From NCBI GenBank assembly GCA_964059195.1, contig CAXKWD010000014.1, positions 1,302,001-1,366,000 on the forward strand: a stretch of DNA of 64,000 nt. Direction: 5' to 3'. Position 1 is the stretch's first letter, and the number at the start of each line of letters is the position of its first letter. The notes beneath the pieces are model-generated. The model had not been told where the DNA came from. It was given only the letters and a program-made list of their open reading frames with translations, and made no database searches. The position numbers and the translations under genes were made by a program. The DNA comes from Ectobius pallidus (Eukaryota > Arthropoda > Insecta > Blattodea > Ectobiidae). Shown here in pieces: positions 19,101 to 34,049 of the stretch.

Positions 19101-20746
19101 TGTAAGCTCGTACAGCTTAGAGCCTATTTTTTATACCTTTATAGCAATTACTAGTAATGAAGTATTAATACAAATCACTAGATGGCACTGATGCCAATTA
19201 TCAGTAGCCAGAATTCTTGGCACACTTGTACCTGTTTATATATGTTTAGAAAAAGAAAACATATGTTATATTCTGTACTATAATGAACTAAAGAATAATT
19301 TTGCACATCTATTCTTGTTAATATTAGCTATTATCAGCAGAATTACTAATTAATGTCAATTAGCAATAGAAAGCTGCATTGCCGACATCGAACTGATATC
19401 GATAAGTCGAGTGCCAGCTCATTAACATTCACTTGGCGCTACAGACAGAATACAGTAGCTTACTTAAAGCCGTCCTATCGATTAGTGCCATCGATTAGAT
19501 GCAGCTTTATGAATAAATCGATTATTCACCGCATTGAAATTATTAAATTTCTCTGTAATTATACATTGCAATTATAATGTAAATGCTCACATATTAATTT
19601 TTTATGTTACAGAATAATTACAGCATGTCATTCTCTGTAAATGTACCCTAGTTCTGGATGGAAGCTACTAGACACTTCTAGAAGAGCCTTCCATGGGATT
19701 CTAGAACTCGACTCTTTGTAAGATGATTATGTGAACGCATTTTGGCCGTTAGACTTTCACTCACTCTCTCACCGATCGTCGCTTCGTAAGGGCACAGCCC
19801 CAATTTAGCAACAGACCACAAGTCTGAATATATATTTAGTACAGTTTCTACACACTACTCAGCATGGAACCAGTAATGACAGCCACGACTTAATCTACCA
19901 GGAGGTGGATATTTGAAACATCACTAGAACTGCGTGGAGCGTAGCTTGCAGCCATTGGAAGTACTCGCTACTGGCCACCGTTCAGGATGATCCACAGCAA
20001 CGCAGAACTTCATCTACAATAACTGTACATCCCTTAACTTCAGTCCGGCTAAATGCAGTCACATTCTCATCAGATAGTCGCAAACCAAGTTAAGTAACTT
20101 AAACCTAACCATGTTATATTACACAAAAGCCAAGTAGGCTTAGCATCTTTGTGTCATTATAATGTAAAACTGATTGTATAATGCTAGGGAGTTTTGGCAT
20201 CTTTGCAGCTCCTCTTTTTCTCTACGTGCAAACCCAATATGCTGCCGTAGTAGTTTGAATAAACTTTAATATTACACAAAGACCAAGGATTGGTCTAGCA
20301 TATTAGTGGTTTTTACAGAAGTAATTCCGCTTTCATAAAGTTAAGAAGTTTTGGCAAATATTTGCAGCTTCTCTTTTCCTACTTGCAGATAAAGTATACT
20401 GCAGTAGTATTCTGAGCCAATACAGCTCAATTATTATATTGTAACTGTTGAAACAAAAATAAAGTTATTTGAATTGTTGTTGTGGAAACAAACTATATTG
20501 TGTTATAATAACAAATCAATCTTGAAATTATCCTGAAATCTACTTAGCAAAGATAACAGATCATAATAAAACATTGGTTATTGACAACTACAGCTAAGAA
20601 TAAGAAGAATAAAGAAGCAATTCTCTCTCCATTCTTCCTGCTTCCTTCAAACATTCCTGCAATTCTAAACTTAAATATTTTCTGGATTATAATCCAGTGG
20701 TCCTCCGAAAATCCTATTGCAACCCTGTTAGGCACACTAGCCTACA
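19101..20746 (+). repeat. 3' LTR (1,646 bp)
   Basis: Near-identical to the 5' LTR. Equivalent features are the TATA-like box at 19829, the TTCTAGAA pair at 19676-19706 and AATAAA at 20458-20463. Visible differences from the 5' copy are T at 19245, C at 19314, CC in the A-run near 20086, A near 20231 and one extra A in ATTATATTG near 20437. It ends AGCCTACA just before CTACC. Confidence 0.95.
20458..20463 (+). terminator. Polyadenylation signal of the LTR element (3' LTR copy)
   Basis: AATAAA followed by GTTATTTGAATTGTTGTTGTGG, a GT-rich downstream element, so element transcripts probably end near 20480. Together with the proposed start at the equivalent of 8957 this would define an R region of about 0.6 kb, unusually long. 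The alternative AATAAA about 200 bp upstream would give a shorter R. Confidence 0.45.
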
Positions 20747-20751
20747 CTACC
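20747..20751 (+). repeat. Right target-site duplication CTACC of the LTR element
   Basis: Second copy of CTACC; the satellite monomer resumes with TATTAAAAG exactly as in unoccupied sister monomers. Confidence 0.95.
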
Positions 20752-23365
20752 TATTAAAAGCTTTTAAAAAAAGATACTGTTGCGTAGCAATGTCAATTTC
20801 TGAAACGAAACCTTTACATTTCAATGCATTTTTCAAATTCGAAACTTCTTCCTAGCAATGTAATTTTTAAAGACAATTTGGCTACCTAACAATGTAATTT
20901 TTCTATCACGAATGTTTTGCCTAGCCATGCCAGTCTAAACCGGAAACTGTTGCCTAGCAATGAAGTTTTATAACACCTGACTGTTGCTTAGCAATGACAA
21001 TTTGAATAAGAAACTGTAGCTTAGCAATGCCATCTCCAAATACGAAACAGTTGCCTAGCAATGTCATCTATAAGGAATAGTTTTTAATCCCTCAATGATC
21101 AATACATACAATGAAAATATCGGTGATATGCTAATGGCAAAACATTGGTTGTAAATTTTGCTTTAATAGAAAGAATACTGTTGCCTAGCAATGAGTTTTA
21201 AAACACGAAAGTGTTGCCTAGCAATGCCATTTTAAACCGCAAACTGTTGCCTAGCAATGTCATCAAAAAGAACTGTTGCTTAGTAATGTCATTTTTAAAC
21301 ACAATATTGCTACCTATTATAAACTTTTAAAAATATACTGTTGTGTAGCAATGTTAAATTCAGACACCAAACTTTTACTTTTCAATGCATTTTTAAAAGT
21401 CGAAACGTTTTCCTAGCAATGTAATTTTTAAAGACAATTTGGCTGCTTAACAATGTAATTTTTCTATGACGAAAGTTTTGCCTAGCCATGCCAGTCTAAA
21501 CCGGAAACTGTTGCCTAGCAATTGAGTTTTAAAACAACTGACTCTTGCTTAGCAATGACATTTTGAACAAGAAACTGTAGCTTAGCAATGCCATCTCCAA
21601 ATACGAAACTGTTGCCTAGCAATGTCATCTATAACCAATAGTTTTTAATCCTTCAATGATCAATAGATACAATGAAAATATCGGTGATATGCTAATGTCA
21701 AAACATGGGTTGTAAATTTTACTTTAATAGAAAGAATATTGTTGCCTAGCAATGAGTTTTAAAACACGAAAGTGTTGCCTAGCAATGCCATTTTAAACCA
21801 GAAACTGTTGCCTAGCAATGTCATCAAAAAGAACTGTTGCTTAGCAATGGCATTTTTAAACACAACATTGCTACCTATTATAAACTTTTAAATAACATAC
21901 TGTTGCGTAGAAATGTTAAATTCAGACACCAAACTTTTACTTTTCAATGCATTTTTAAAAGTCGAAACGTTTTCCTAGCAATGTAATTTTTAAAGACAAT
22001 TTGGCTGCTTAACAATGTAATTTTTCTATGACGAAAGTTTTGCCTAGCCATGCCAGTCTAAACCGGAAACTGTTGCCTAGCAATTAAGTTTTAAAACAAC
22101 TGACTCTTGCTTAGCAATGACATTTTGAACAAGAAACTGTAGCTTAGCAATGCCATCTCCAAATACGAAACTGTTGCCTAGCAATGTCATCTATAACCAA
22201 TAGTTTTTAATCCTTCAATGATCAATAGATACGATGAAAATATCGGTGATATGCTAATGTCAAAACATGGGTTGTAAATTTTACTTTAATAGAAAGAATA
22301 CTGTTGCCTAGCAATGAGTTTTAAAACACGGAAGTGTTGCCTAGCAATGCCATTTTAAACCAGAAACTGTTGCCTAGCAATGTCATCAAAAAGAACTGTT
22401 GCTTAGCAATGGCATTTTTGAACACAACATTGCTACCTATTATAAACTTTTAAATAATATACTGTTGCGTAGCAATGTTAAATTCAGACACCAAACTTTT
22501 ACTTTTCAATGCATTTTTAAAAGTCGAAACGTTTTTCTAGCAATGTAATTTTTAAAGACAATTTGCCTGCTTAACAATGTAATTTTTCTATGACGAAAGT
22601 TTTGCATAGCCATGCCAGTCTAAACCGGAAACTGTTGCCTAGCAATTAAGTTTTAAAACAACTGACTCTTCCTTAGCAATGACATTTTGAACAAGAAACT
22701 GTAGCTTAGCAATGCCATCTCCAAATACGAAACTGTTGCCTAGCAATGTCATCCATAACCAATAGTTTTTAATCCTTCAATGATCAATAGATACAATGAA
22801 AATATCGGTGATATGCTAATGTCAAAACATGGGTTGTAAATTTTACTTTAATAGAAAGAATACTGTTGCCTAGCAATGAGTTTTAAAACACGAAAGTGTT
22901 GCCTAGCAATGCCATTTTAAACCAGAAACTGTTGCCTAGCAATGTCATAAAAAAGAACTGTTGCTTAGCAATGTCATTTTTGAACACAATATTGCTACGT
23001 ATTAAAAGCTTTTAAAAAAAGATACTGTTGCGTAGCAATGTCAATTTCTGACACGAAACCTTTACCTTTAAATGCATTTTCCAAAGTAGAAACTTCTTCC
23101 TAGCAATGTAATTTTTAAAGACAATTTGGCTGCCTATCAACGTAATTTTTCTATCACGAATGTTTTTCCTAGCCATGCCAGTCTAAACCGGAAACTGTAG
23201 CCTAGCAATGAAGTTTTAAAACACCTGACTGTTGCTTAGCAATGACATTTTGAACATCAAACTGTAGCTTAGCAATGCCATCTCCAAATACGAAACTGTT
23301 GCCTAGCAATGTCATCTATAAGGAATAGTTTTTAATCCTTCAATGATCAATACATACAATGAAAA

Positions 23366-26300
23366 TATCGGTGATATGCTAATGTCAAAACATGGGTTGT
23401 AAATTTTACTTTAATAGAAAGAATACTGTTGCCTAGCAATTAGTTTTAAAACACGAAAGTGTTGCCTAGCAATGCCATTTTAAATCGGAATCTGTTGCCT
23501 AGCAATGTCCTCAAAAAGAACTGTTGCTTAGCAATGGCATTTTTAAACACAACATTGCTACCTATTATAAACTTTTAAATAATATACTGTTGCGTAGCAA
23601 TGTCAATATCAGACACAAATCTTTTTACCTTTCAATGCATTTTTCATGTCGAAACTTTTTCCTAGCAATGTAATTTTTAAAGACAATTTGGCTACCTAAC
23701 AATGTAATTTTTCTATCACGAAAGGTTTGCCTAGCAATGCCAGTCTAAACCGGAAACTGTTGCCTAGCAATTAAGTTTTAAAACAGCTGACTCTTGCTTA
23801 GCAATGACATTTTGAACATGAAACTGTAACTTAGCAATGCCATCTCCAAATACGAAACTGTTGCCTAGCAATGTCTTCTATAAGGAAAAGTTTTTGATCC
23901 CTCAATGATCAATACATACAATGAAAATATCGGTGATATGCTAATGGCATAACAGGGGTTGTAAATTTTCTTTAATAGAAAAGAATACTGTTGCCTAGCA
24001 ATGAGTTTTAAAACACGAAAGTGTTGCCTAGCAATGCCATTTTAAACCGGAAACTGTTGCCTAGCAATGCCATCAAAAAGAACTGTTGATTAGCAATGTC
24101 ATTTTTGAACACAATATTGCTACCTATTTAAAGCTTTAAAAAAAAGATACTGTTGCGTAGCAATGTCAATTTCTGACACGAAACCTTTACTTTTCAATGC
24201 ATTTTCCAAAGTCGAAACTTCTTCCTAGCAATGTAATTTTTAAAGACAATTTGGCTGCCTATCAACGTAATTTTTCTATCACGAATGTTTTTCCTAGCCA
24301 TGCCAGTCTAAACCGGAAACTGTAGCATAGCAATGAAGTTTTAAAACACCTGACTGTTGCTTAGCAATGACATTTAGAACAAGAAACTGTAGCTTAGCAA
24401 TGCCATCTCCAAATACGAAACTGTTGCCTAGCAATGTCATCTATAAGGAATAATGTTTAATCCTTCAATGATCAATACATACAATGAAAATATCGGTGAT
24501 ATCCTAATGTCAAAACATGGGTTGTAAATTTTACTTTAATAGAAAGAATACTGTTGCCTAGCAATTAGTTTTAAAACACGAAAGTGTTGCCTAGCAATGC
24601 CATTTTAAACCGGAAACTGTTGGCTAGCAATGTCCTCAAAAAGAACTGTTGCTTAGCAATGGCATTTTTAAACACAATATTGCTACCTATTAAAAGATTT
24701 TAAAAAAAGATACTGTTGCGTAGCAATGTCAATTTCTGAAACGAAACCTTTACCTTTCAATGCATTTTTCAAATTCGAAACTTCTTCCTAGCAATGTAAT
24801 TTTTAAAGACAATTTGGCTACATAACAATGTAATTTTTCTATCACGAATGTTTTGCCTAGCCATGCCAGTCTAAACCGGAAACTGTTGCCTAGCAATGAA
24901 GTTTTATAACACCTGACTGTTGCTTAGCAATGACAATTTGAATAAGAAACTGTAGCTTAGCAATGCCATCTCCAAATACGAAACTGTTGCCTAGCAATGT
25001 CATCTATAAGGAATAGTTTTTAATCCCTCAATGATCAATACATACAATGAAAATATCGGTGATATGCTAATGGCAAAACATTGGTTGTAAATTTTGCTTT
25101 AATAGAAAGAATACTGTTGCCTAGCAATGAGTTTTAAAACACGAAAGTGTTGCCTAGCAATGCCATTTTAAACCGCAAACTGTTGCCTAGCAATGTCATC
25201 AAAAAGAACTGTTGCTTAGTAATGTCATTTTTAAACACAATATTGCTACCTATTATAAACTTTTAAAAATATACTGTTGTGTAGCAATGTTAATTTCAGA
25301 CACCAAACTTTTACTTTTCAATGCATTTTTAAAAGTCGAAACGTTTTTCTAGCAATGTAATTTTTAAAGACAATTTGGCTGCTTAACAATGCAATTTTTC
25401 TATGACGAAAGTTTTGCCTAGCCATGCCAGTCTAAACCGGAAACTGTTTCCTAGGAATTAAGTTTTAAAACAACTGACTCTTCCTTAGCAATGACATTTT
25501 GAACAAGAAACTGTAGCTTAGCAATGCCATCTCCAAATACGAAACTGTTGCCTAGCAATGTCATCTATAACCAATAGTTTTTAATCCTTCAATGATCAAT
25601 AGATACAATGAAAATATCGGTGATATGGTAATGTCAAAACATGGGTTGTAAATTTTACTTTAATAGAAAGAATACTGTTGCCTAGCAATGAGTTTTAAAA
25701 CACGAAAGTGTTGCCTAGCAATGCCATTTTAAACCAGAAACTGTTGCCTAGCAATGTCATCAAAAAGAACTGTTGCTTAGCAATGTCATTTTTGAACACA
25801 ATATTGCTACCTATTAAAAGCTTTTAAAAAAAGATACTGTTGCGTAGCAATGTCAATTTCTGACACGAAACCTTTACCTTTCAATGCATTTTCCATAGTA
25901 GAAACTTCTTCCTAGCAATGTAATTTTTAAAGACAATTTGTCTGCCAATCAACGTAATTTTTCTATCACGAATGTTTTTCCTAGCCATGCCAGTCTAAAC
26001 CGGAAACTGTAGCCTAGCAATGAAGTTTTAAAACACCTGACTGTTGCTTAGCAATGACATTTTGAACAACAAACTGTAGCTTAGCAATGCCATCTCCAAA
26101 TACGAAACTGTTGCCTAGAAATGTCATCTATAAGGAATAGTTTTTAATCCTTCAATGATCAATACATACAATGAAAACATCGGTGATATGCTAATGTCAA
26201 AACATGGGTTGTAAATTTTACTTTAATAGAAAGAATACTGTTGCCTAGCAATTAGTTTTAAAACACGAATGTGTTGCCTAGCAATGCCATTTTAAACCGG

Positions 26301-29300
26301 AATCTGTTGCCTAGCAATATCCTCAAAAAGAACTGTTGCTTAGCAATGGCATTTTTAAACACATCATTGCTACCTATTATAAACTTTTAAATAATATACT
26401 GTTGCGTAGCAATGTCAATATCAGACACAAATCTTTTTACCTTTCAATGCATTTTTCATGTCGAAACTTTTTCCTAGCAATGTAATTTTTAAAGACAATT
26501 TGGCTACCTAACAATGTAATTTTTCTATCACGAAAGGTTTGCCTAGCAATGCCAGTCTAAACCGGAAACTGTTGCCTAGCAATTAAGTTTTAAAACAGCT
26601 GACTCTTGCTTAGCAATGACATTTTGAACATGAAACTGTAACTTAGCAATGCCATCTCCAAATACGAAACTGTTGCCTAGAAATGTCTTCTATAAGGAAA
26701 AGTTTTTGATCCCTCAATGATCAATACATACAATGAAAATATCGGTGATATGCTAATGGCATAACAGGGGTTGTAAATTTTCTTTAATAGAAAAGAATAC
26801 TGTTGCCTAGCAATGAGTTTTAAAACACGAAAGTGTTGCCTAGCAATGCCATTTTAAACCGGAAACTATTGCCTAGCAATGCCATCAAAAAGAACTGTTG
26901 ATTAGCAATGTCATTTTTGAACACAATATTGCTACCTATTTAAAGCTTTTAAAAAAGATACTGTTGCGTAGCAATGTCAATTTCTGACACGAAACCTTTA
27001 CCTTTCAATGCATTTTCCAAAGTCGAAACTTCTTCCTAGCAATGTAATTTTTAAAGACAATTTGGCTGCCTATCAACGTAATTTTTCTATCACGAATGTT
27101 TTTCCTAGCCATGCCAGTCTAAACCGGAAACTGTAGCATAGCAATGAAGTTTTAAAACACCTGACTGTTGCTTAGCAATGACATTTAGAACAAGAAACTG
27201 TAGCTTAGCAATGCCATCTCCAAATACGAAACTGTTCACTAGCAATGTCATCTATAAGGAATAGTGTTTAATCCTTCAATGATCAATACATACAATGAAA
27301 ATATCGGTGATATGCTAATGTCAAAACATGGGTTGTAAATTTTACTTTAATAGAAAGAATACTGTTGCCTAGCAATTAGTTTTAAAACACGAAAGTGTTG
27401 CCTAGCAATGCCATTTTAAACCGGAAACTGTTGCCTAGCAATGTCCTCAAAAAGAACTGTTGCTTAGCAATGGCATTTTTAAACACAATATTGCTACCTA
27501 TTAAAAGCTTTTAAAAAAAGATACTGTTGCGTAGCAATGTCAATTTCTGAAACGAAACCTTTACCTTTCAATGCATTTTTCAAATTCGAAACTTCTTCCT
27601 AGCAATGTAATTTTTAAAGACAATTTGGCTACCTAACAATGTAATTTTTCTATCACGAATGTTTTGCCTAGCCATGCCAGTCTAAACCGGAAACTGTTGC
27701 CTAGCAATGAAGTTTTATAACACCAGACTGTTGCTTAGCAATGACAATTTGAATAAGAAACTGTAGCTTAGCAATGCCATCTCCAAATACGAAACTGTTG
27801 CCTAGCAATGTCATCTATAAGGAATAGTTTTTAATCCCTCAATGATCAATACATACAATGAAAATATCGGTGATATGCTAATGGCAAAACATTGGTTGTA
27901 AATTTTGCTTTAATAGAAAGAATACTGTTGCCTAGCAATGAGTTTTAAAACACGAAAGTGTTGCCTAGCAATGCCATTTTAAACCGCAAACTGTTGCCTA
28001 GCAATGTCATCAAAAAGAACTGTTGCTTAGTAATGTCATTTTTAAACACAATATTGCTACCTATTATAAACTTTTAAAAATATACTGTTGTGTAGCAATG
28101 TTAATTTCAGGCACCAAACTTTTACTTTTCAATGCATTTTTAAAAGTCGAAACGTTTTTCTAGCAATGTAATTTTTAAAGACAATTTGGCTGCTTAACAA
28201 TGTAATTTTTCTATGACGAAAGTTTTGCCTAGCCATGCCAGTCTAAACCGGAAACTGTTGCCTAGCAATTAAGTTTTAAAACAACTGACTCTTCCTTAGC
28301 AATGACATTTTGAACAAGAAACTGTAGCTTAGCAATGCCATCTCCAAATACGAAACTGTTGCCTAGCAAAGTCATCTATAACCAATAGTTTTTAATCCTT
28401 CAATGATCAATAGATACAATGAAAATATCGGTGATATGCTAATGTCAAAACATGGGTTGTAAATTTTACTTTAACAGAAAGAATACTGTTGCCTAGCAAT
28501 GAGTTTTAAAACACGAAAGTGTTGCCTAGCAATGCCATTTTAAACCAGAAACTGTTGCCTAGCAATGTCATCAAAAAGAACTGTTGCTTAGCAATGTCAT
28601 TTTTGAACACAATATTGCTACCTATTAAAAGCTTTTAAAAGAAGATACTGTTGCCTAGCAATGTCAATTTCTGACACGAAACCTTTACCTTTCAATGCAT
28701 TTTCCAAAGTAGAAACTTCTTCCTAGCAATGTAATTTTTAAAGACAATTTGGCTGCCAATCAACGTAATTTTTCTATCACGAATGTTTTTCCTAGCCATG
28801 CCAGTCTAAACCGGAAACTGTAGCCTAGCAATGAAGTTTTAAAACACCTGACTGTTGCTTAGCAATGACATTTTGAACAACAAACTATACCTTAGCAATG
28901 CCATCTCCAAATACGAAACTGTTGCCTAGCAATGTCATCTATAAGGAATAGTTTTTAATCCTTCAATGATCAATACATACAATGAAAATATCGGTGATAT
29001 GCTAATGTCAAAACATGGGTTGTAAATTTTACTTTAATAGAAAGAATACTGTTGCCTAGCAATTAGTTTTAAAACACGAAAGTGTTGCCTAGCAATGCCA
29101 TTTTAAACCGGAATCTGTTGCCTAGCAATGTCCTCAAAAAGAACTGTTGCTTAGCAATGGCATTTTTAAACACAACATTGCTACCTATTATAAACTTTTA
29201 AATAATATACTGTTGCGTAGCAATGTCAATATCAGACACAAATCTTTTTACCTTTCAATGCATTTTTCATGTCGAAACTTTTTCCTAGCAATGTAATTTT

Positions 29301-32300
29301 TAAAGACAATTTGGCTACCTAACAATGTAATTTTTCTATCACGAAAGGTTTGCCTAGCAATGCCAGTCTAAACCGGAAACTGTTGCCTAGCAATTAAGTT
29401 TTAAAACAGCTGACTCTTGCTTAGCAATGACATTTTGAACATGAAACTGTAGCTTAGGAATGCCATCTCCAAATACGAAACTGTTGCCTAGCAATGTCTT
29501 CTATAAGGAAAAGTTTTTAATCCCTCAATGATCAATACATACAATGAAAATATCGGTGATATGCTAATGGCATAACAGGGGTTGTAAATTTTCTTTAATA
29601 GAAAAGAATACTGTTGCCTAGCAATGAGTTTTAAAACACGAAAGTGTTGCCTAGCAATGCCATTTTAAATCGGAAACTGTTGCCTAGCAATGCCATCAAA
29701 AAGAACTGTTGATTAGCAATGTCATTTTTGAACACAATATTGCTACCTATTTAAAGCTTTTAAAAAAAGATACTGTTGCGTAGCAATGTCAATTTCTGAC
29801 ACGAAACCTTTACCTTTCAATGCATTTTCCAAATTAGAAACTTCTTCCTAGCAATGTAATTTTTAAAGACAATTTGGCTGCCTATCAACGTAATTTTTCT
29901 ATCACGAATGTTTTTCCTATCCATGCCAGTCTAAACCGGAAACTGTAGCATAGCAATGAAGTTTTAAAACACCTGACTGTTGCTTAGCAATGACATTTAG
30001 AACAAGAAACTGTAGCTTAGCAATGCCATCTCCAAATACGAAACTGTTCACTAGCAATGTCATCTATAAGGAATAGTGTTTAATCCTTCAATGATCAATA
30101 CATACAATGAAAATATCGGTGATATGCTAATGTCAAAACATGGGTTGTAAATTTTACTTTAATAGAAAGAATACTGTTGCCTAGCAATTAGTTTTAAAAC
30201 ACGAAAGTGTTGCCTAGCAATGCCATTTTAAACCGGAAACTGTTGCCTAGCAATGTCCTCAAAAAGAACTGTTGCTTAGCAATGGCATTTTTAAACACAA
30301 TATTGCTACCTATTAAAAGCTTTTAAAAAAAGATACTGTTGCGTAGCAATGTCAATTTCTGAAACGAAACCTTTACCTTTCAATGCATTTTTCAAATTCG
30401 AAACTTCTTCCTAGCAATGTAATTTTTAAAGACAATTTGGCTACCTAACAATGTAATTTTTCTATCACGAATGTTTTGCCTAGCCATGCCAGTCTAAACC
30501 GGAAACTGTTGCCTAGCAATGAAGTTTTATAACACCAGACTGTTGCTTAGCAATGACAATTTGAATAAGAAACTGTAGCTTAGCAATGCCATCTCCAAAT
30601 ACGAAACTGTTGCCTAGCAATGTCATCTATAAGGAATAGTTTTTAATCCCTCAATGATCAATACATACAATGAAAATATCGGTGATATGCTAATGGCAAA
30701 ACATTGGTTGTAAATTTTGCTTTAATAGAAAGAATACTGTTGCCTAGCAATGAGTTTTAAAACACGAAAGTGTTGCCTAGCAATGCCATTTTAAACCGCA
30801 AACTGTTGCCTAGCAATGTCATCAAAAAGAACTGTTGCTTAGTAATGTCATTTTTAAACACAATATTGCTACCTATTATAAACTTTTAAAAATATACTGT
30901 TGTGTAGCAATGTTAATTTCAGGCACCAAACTTTTACTTTTCAATGCATTTTTAAAAGTCGAAACGTTTTTCTAGCAATGTAATTTTTAAAGACAATTTG
31001 GCTGCTTAACAATGTAATTTTTCTATGACGAAAGTTTTGCCTAGCCATGCCAGTCTAAACCGGAAACTGTTGCCTAGCAATTAAGTTTTAAAACAACTGA
31101 CTCTTCCTTAGCAATGACATTTTGAACAAGAAACTGTAGCTTAGCAATGCCATCTCCAAATACGAAACTGTTGCCTAGCAAAGTCATCTATAACCAATAG
31201 TTTTTAATCCTTCAATGATCAATAGATACAATGAAAATATCGGTGATATGCTAATGTCAAAACATGGGTTGTAAATTTTACTTTAACAGAAAGAATACTG
31301 TTGCCTAGCAATGAGTTTTAAAACACGAAAGTGTTGCCTAGCAATGCCATTTTAAACCAGAAACTGTTGCCTAGCAATGTCATCAAAAAGAACTGTTGCT
31401 TAGCAATGTCATTTTTGAACACAATATTGCTACCTATTAAAAGCTTTTAAAAGAAGATACTGTTGCCTAGCAATGTCAATTTCTGACACGAAACCTTTAC
31501 CTTTCAATGCATTTTCCAAAGTAGAAACTTCTTCCTAGCAATGTAATTTTTAAAGACAATTTGGCTGCCAATCAACGTAATTTTTCTATCACGAATGTTT
31601 TTCCTAGCCATGCCAGTCTAAACCGGAAACTGTAGCCTAGCAATGAAGTTTTAAAACACCTGACTGTTGCTTAGCAATGACATTTTGAACAACAAACTAT
31701 ACCTTAGCAATGCCATCTCCAAATACGAAACTGTTGCCTAGCAATGTCATCTATAAGGAATAGTTTTTAATCCTTCAATGATCAATACATACAATGAAAA
31801 TATCGGTGATATGCTAATGTCAAAACATGGGTTGTAAATTTTACTTTAATAGAAAGAATACTGTTGCCTAGCAATTAGTTTTAAAACACGAAAGTGTTGC
31901 CTAGCAATGCCATTTTAAACCGGAATCTGTTGCCTAGCAATGTCCTCAAAAAGAACTGTTGCTTAGCAATGGCATTTTTAAACACAACATTGCTACCTAT
32001 TATAAACTTTTAAATAATATACTGTTGCGTAGCAATGTCAATATCAGACACAAATCTTTTTACCTTTCAATGCATTTTTCATGTCGAAACTTTTTCCTAG
32101 CAATGTAATTTTTAAAGACAATTTGGCTACCTAACAATGTAATTTTTCTATCACGAAAGGTTTGCCTAGCAATGCCAGTCTAAACCGGAAACTGTTGCCT
32201 AGCAATTAAGTTTTAAAACAGCTGACTCTTGCTTAGCAATGACATTTTGAACATGAAACTGTAGCTTAGGAATGCCATCTCCAAATACGAAACTGTTGCC

Positions 32301-34049
32301 TAGCAATGTCTTCTATAAGGAAAAGTTTTTAATCCCTCAATGATCAATACATACAATGAAAATATCGGTGATATGCTAATGGCATAACAGGGGTTGTAAA
32401 TTTTCTTTAATAGAAAAGAATACTGTTGCCTAGCAATGAGTTTTAAAACACGAAAGTGTTGCCTAGCAATGCCATTTTAAACCGGAAACTGTTGCCTAGC
32501 AATGCCATCAAAAAGAACTGTTGATTAGCAATGTCATTTTTGAACACAATATTGCTACCTATTTAAAGCTTTTAAAAAAAGATACTGTTGCGTAGCAATG
32601 TCAATTTCTGACACGAAACCTTTACCTTTCAATGCATTTTCCAAATTAGAAACTTCTTCCTAGCAATGTAATTTTTAAAGACAATTTGGCTGCCTATCAA
32701 CGTAATTTTTCTATCACGAATGTTTTTCCTATCCATGCCAGTCTAAACCGGAAACTGTAGCATAGCAATGAAGTTTTAAAACACCTGACTGTTGCTTAGC
32801 AATGACATTTAGAACAAGAAACTGTAGCTTAGCAATGCCATCTCCAAATACGAAACTGTTGCCTAGCAATGTCATCTATAAGGAATAGTGTTTAATCCTT
32901 CAATGATCAATACATACAATGAAAATATCGGTGATATGCTAATGTCAAAACATGGGTTGTAAATTTTACTTTAATAGAAAGAATACTGTTGCCTAGCAAT
33001 TAGTTTTAAAACACGAAAGTGTTGCCTAGCAATGCCATTTTAAACCGGAAACTGTTGCCTAGCAATGTCCTCAAAAAGAACTGTTGCTTAGCAATGGCAT
33101 TTTTAAACACAATATTGCTACCTATTAAAAGCTTTTAACAAAAGATACTGTTGCGTAGCAATGTCAATTTCTGAAACGAAACCTTTACCTTTCAATGCAT
33201 TTTTCAAATTCGAAACTTCTTCCTAGCAATGTAATTTTTAAAGACAATTTGGCTACCTAACAATGTAATTTTTCTATCACGAATGTTTTGCCTAGCCATG
33301 CCAGTCTAAACCGGAAACTGTTGCCTAGCAATGAAGTTTTATAACACCTGACTGTTGCTTAGCAATGACAATTTGAATAAGAAACTGTAGCTTAGCAATG
33401 CCATCTCCAAATACGAAACAGTTGCCTAGCAATGTCATCTATAAGGAATAGTTTTTTATCCCTCAATGATCAATACATACAATGAAAATATCGGTGATAT
33501 GCTAATGGCAAAACATTGGTTGTAAATTTTGCTTTAATAGAAAGAATACTGTTGCCTAGCAATGAGTTTTAAAACACGAAAGTATTGCCTAGCAATGCCA
33601 TTTTAAACCGCAAACTGTTGCCTAGCAATGTCATCAAAAAGAACTGTTGCTTAGTAATGTCATTTTTAAACACAATATTGCTACCTATTATAAACTTTTA
33701 AAAATATACTGTTGTGTAGCAATGTTAAATTCAGACACCATACTTTTACTTTTCAATGCATTTTTAAAAGTCGAAACGTCTTCCTAGCAATGTAATTTTT
33801 AAAGACAATTTGGCTGCTTAACAATGTAATTTTTCTATGACGAAAGTTTTGCCTAGCCATGCCAGTCTAAACCGGAAACTGTTGCCTAGCAATTGAGTTT
33901 TAAAACAACTGACTCTTGCTTAGCAATGACATTTTGAACAAGAAACTGTAGCTTAGCAATGCCATCTCCAAATACGAAACTGTTGCCTAGCAATGTCATC
34001 TATAACCAATAGTTTTTAATCCTTCAATGATCAATAGATACAATGAAAA
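23366..34049 (+). repeat. Five-monomer higher-order repeat (about 2,812 bp, four cycles)
   Basis: Variant order E A B C D repeats: E at 23366, 26178, 28989 and 31801; A at 23928, 26740, 29551 and 32363; B at 24491, 27302, 30114 and 32926; C at 25054, 27865, 30677 and 33489; D at 25615, 28426 and 31238. The fourth D position (34050) holds a different D type, where the pattern changes. Diagnostic marks: E has TCAATATCAGACACAAATC, A has GGCATAACAGGGG, C has GTTGTGTAGCAATG, D has AAAAGAAGATACTG or GCCAATCAACG. Cycles 2 and 3 share private variants such as CAAACTATACC (28881 and 31693), so they are the most recent duplicates. Confidence 0.85.

Larger units (their letters stand above)
8199..20746 (+). 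mobile_element. Bel/Pao LTR retrotransposon interrupted by a LINE
   Basis: A 12,548-bp insertion in the satellite. Without the 3.5-kb nested LINE it is about 9.0 kb. It has two long LTRs with TGTA...TACA ends, a 5-bp target duplication, a primer-binding region, and one gag-pol frame in the order gag, protease, RT, RNase H, integrase. That order and the motif style (CX2CX3HX4C knuckles, a DUF1759-like gag core, PRLELCAAQL and NPADLITKP in RNase H) identify Bel/Pao rather than Gypsy or Copia. I find no envelope frame between the pol stop (19068) and the 3' LTR (19101). The LINE insertion and the YVDN active-site change indicate that this copy is not autonomous. Confidence 0.95.
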
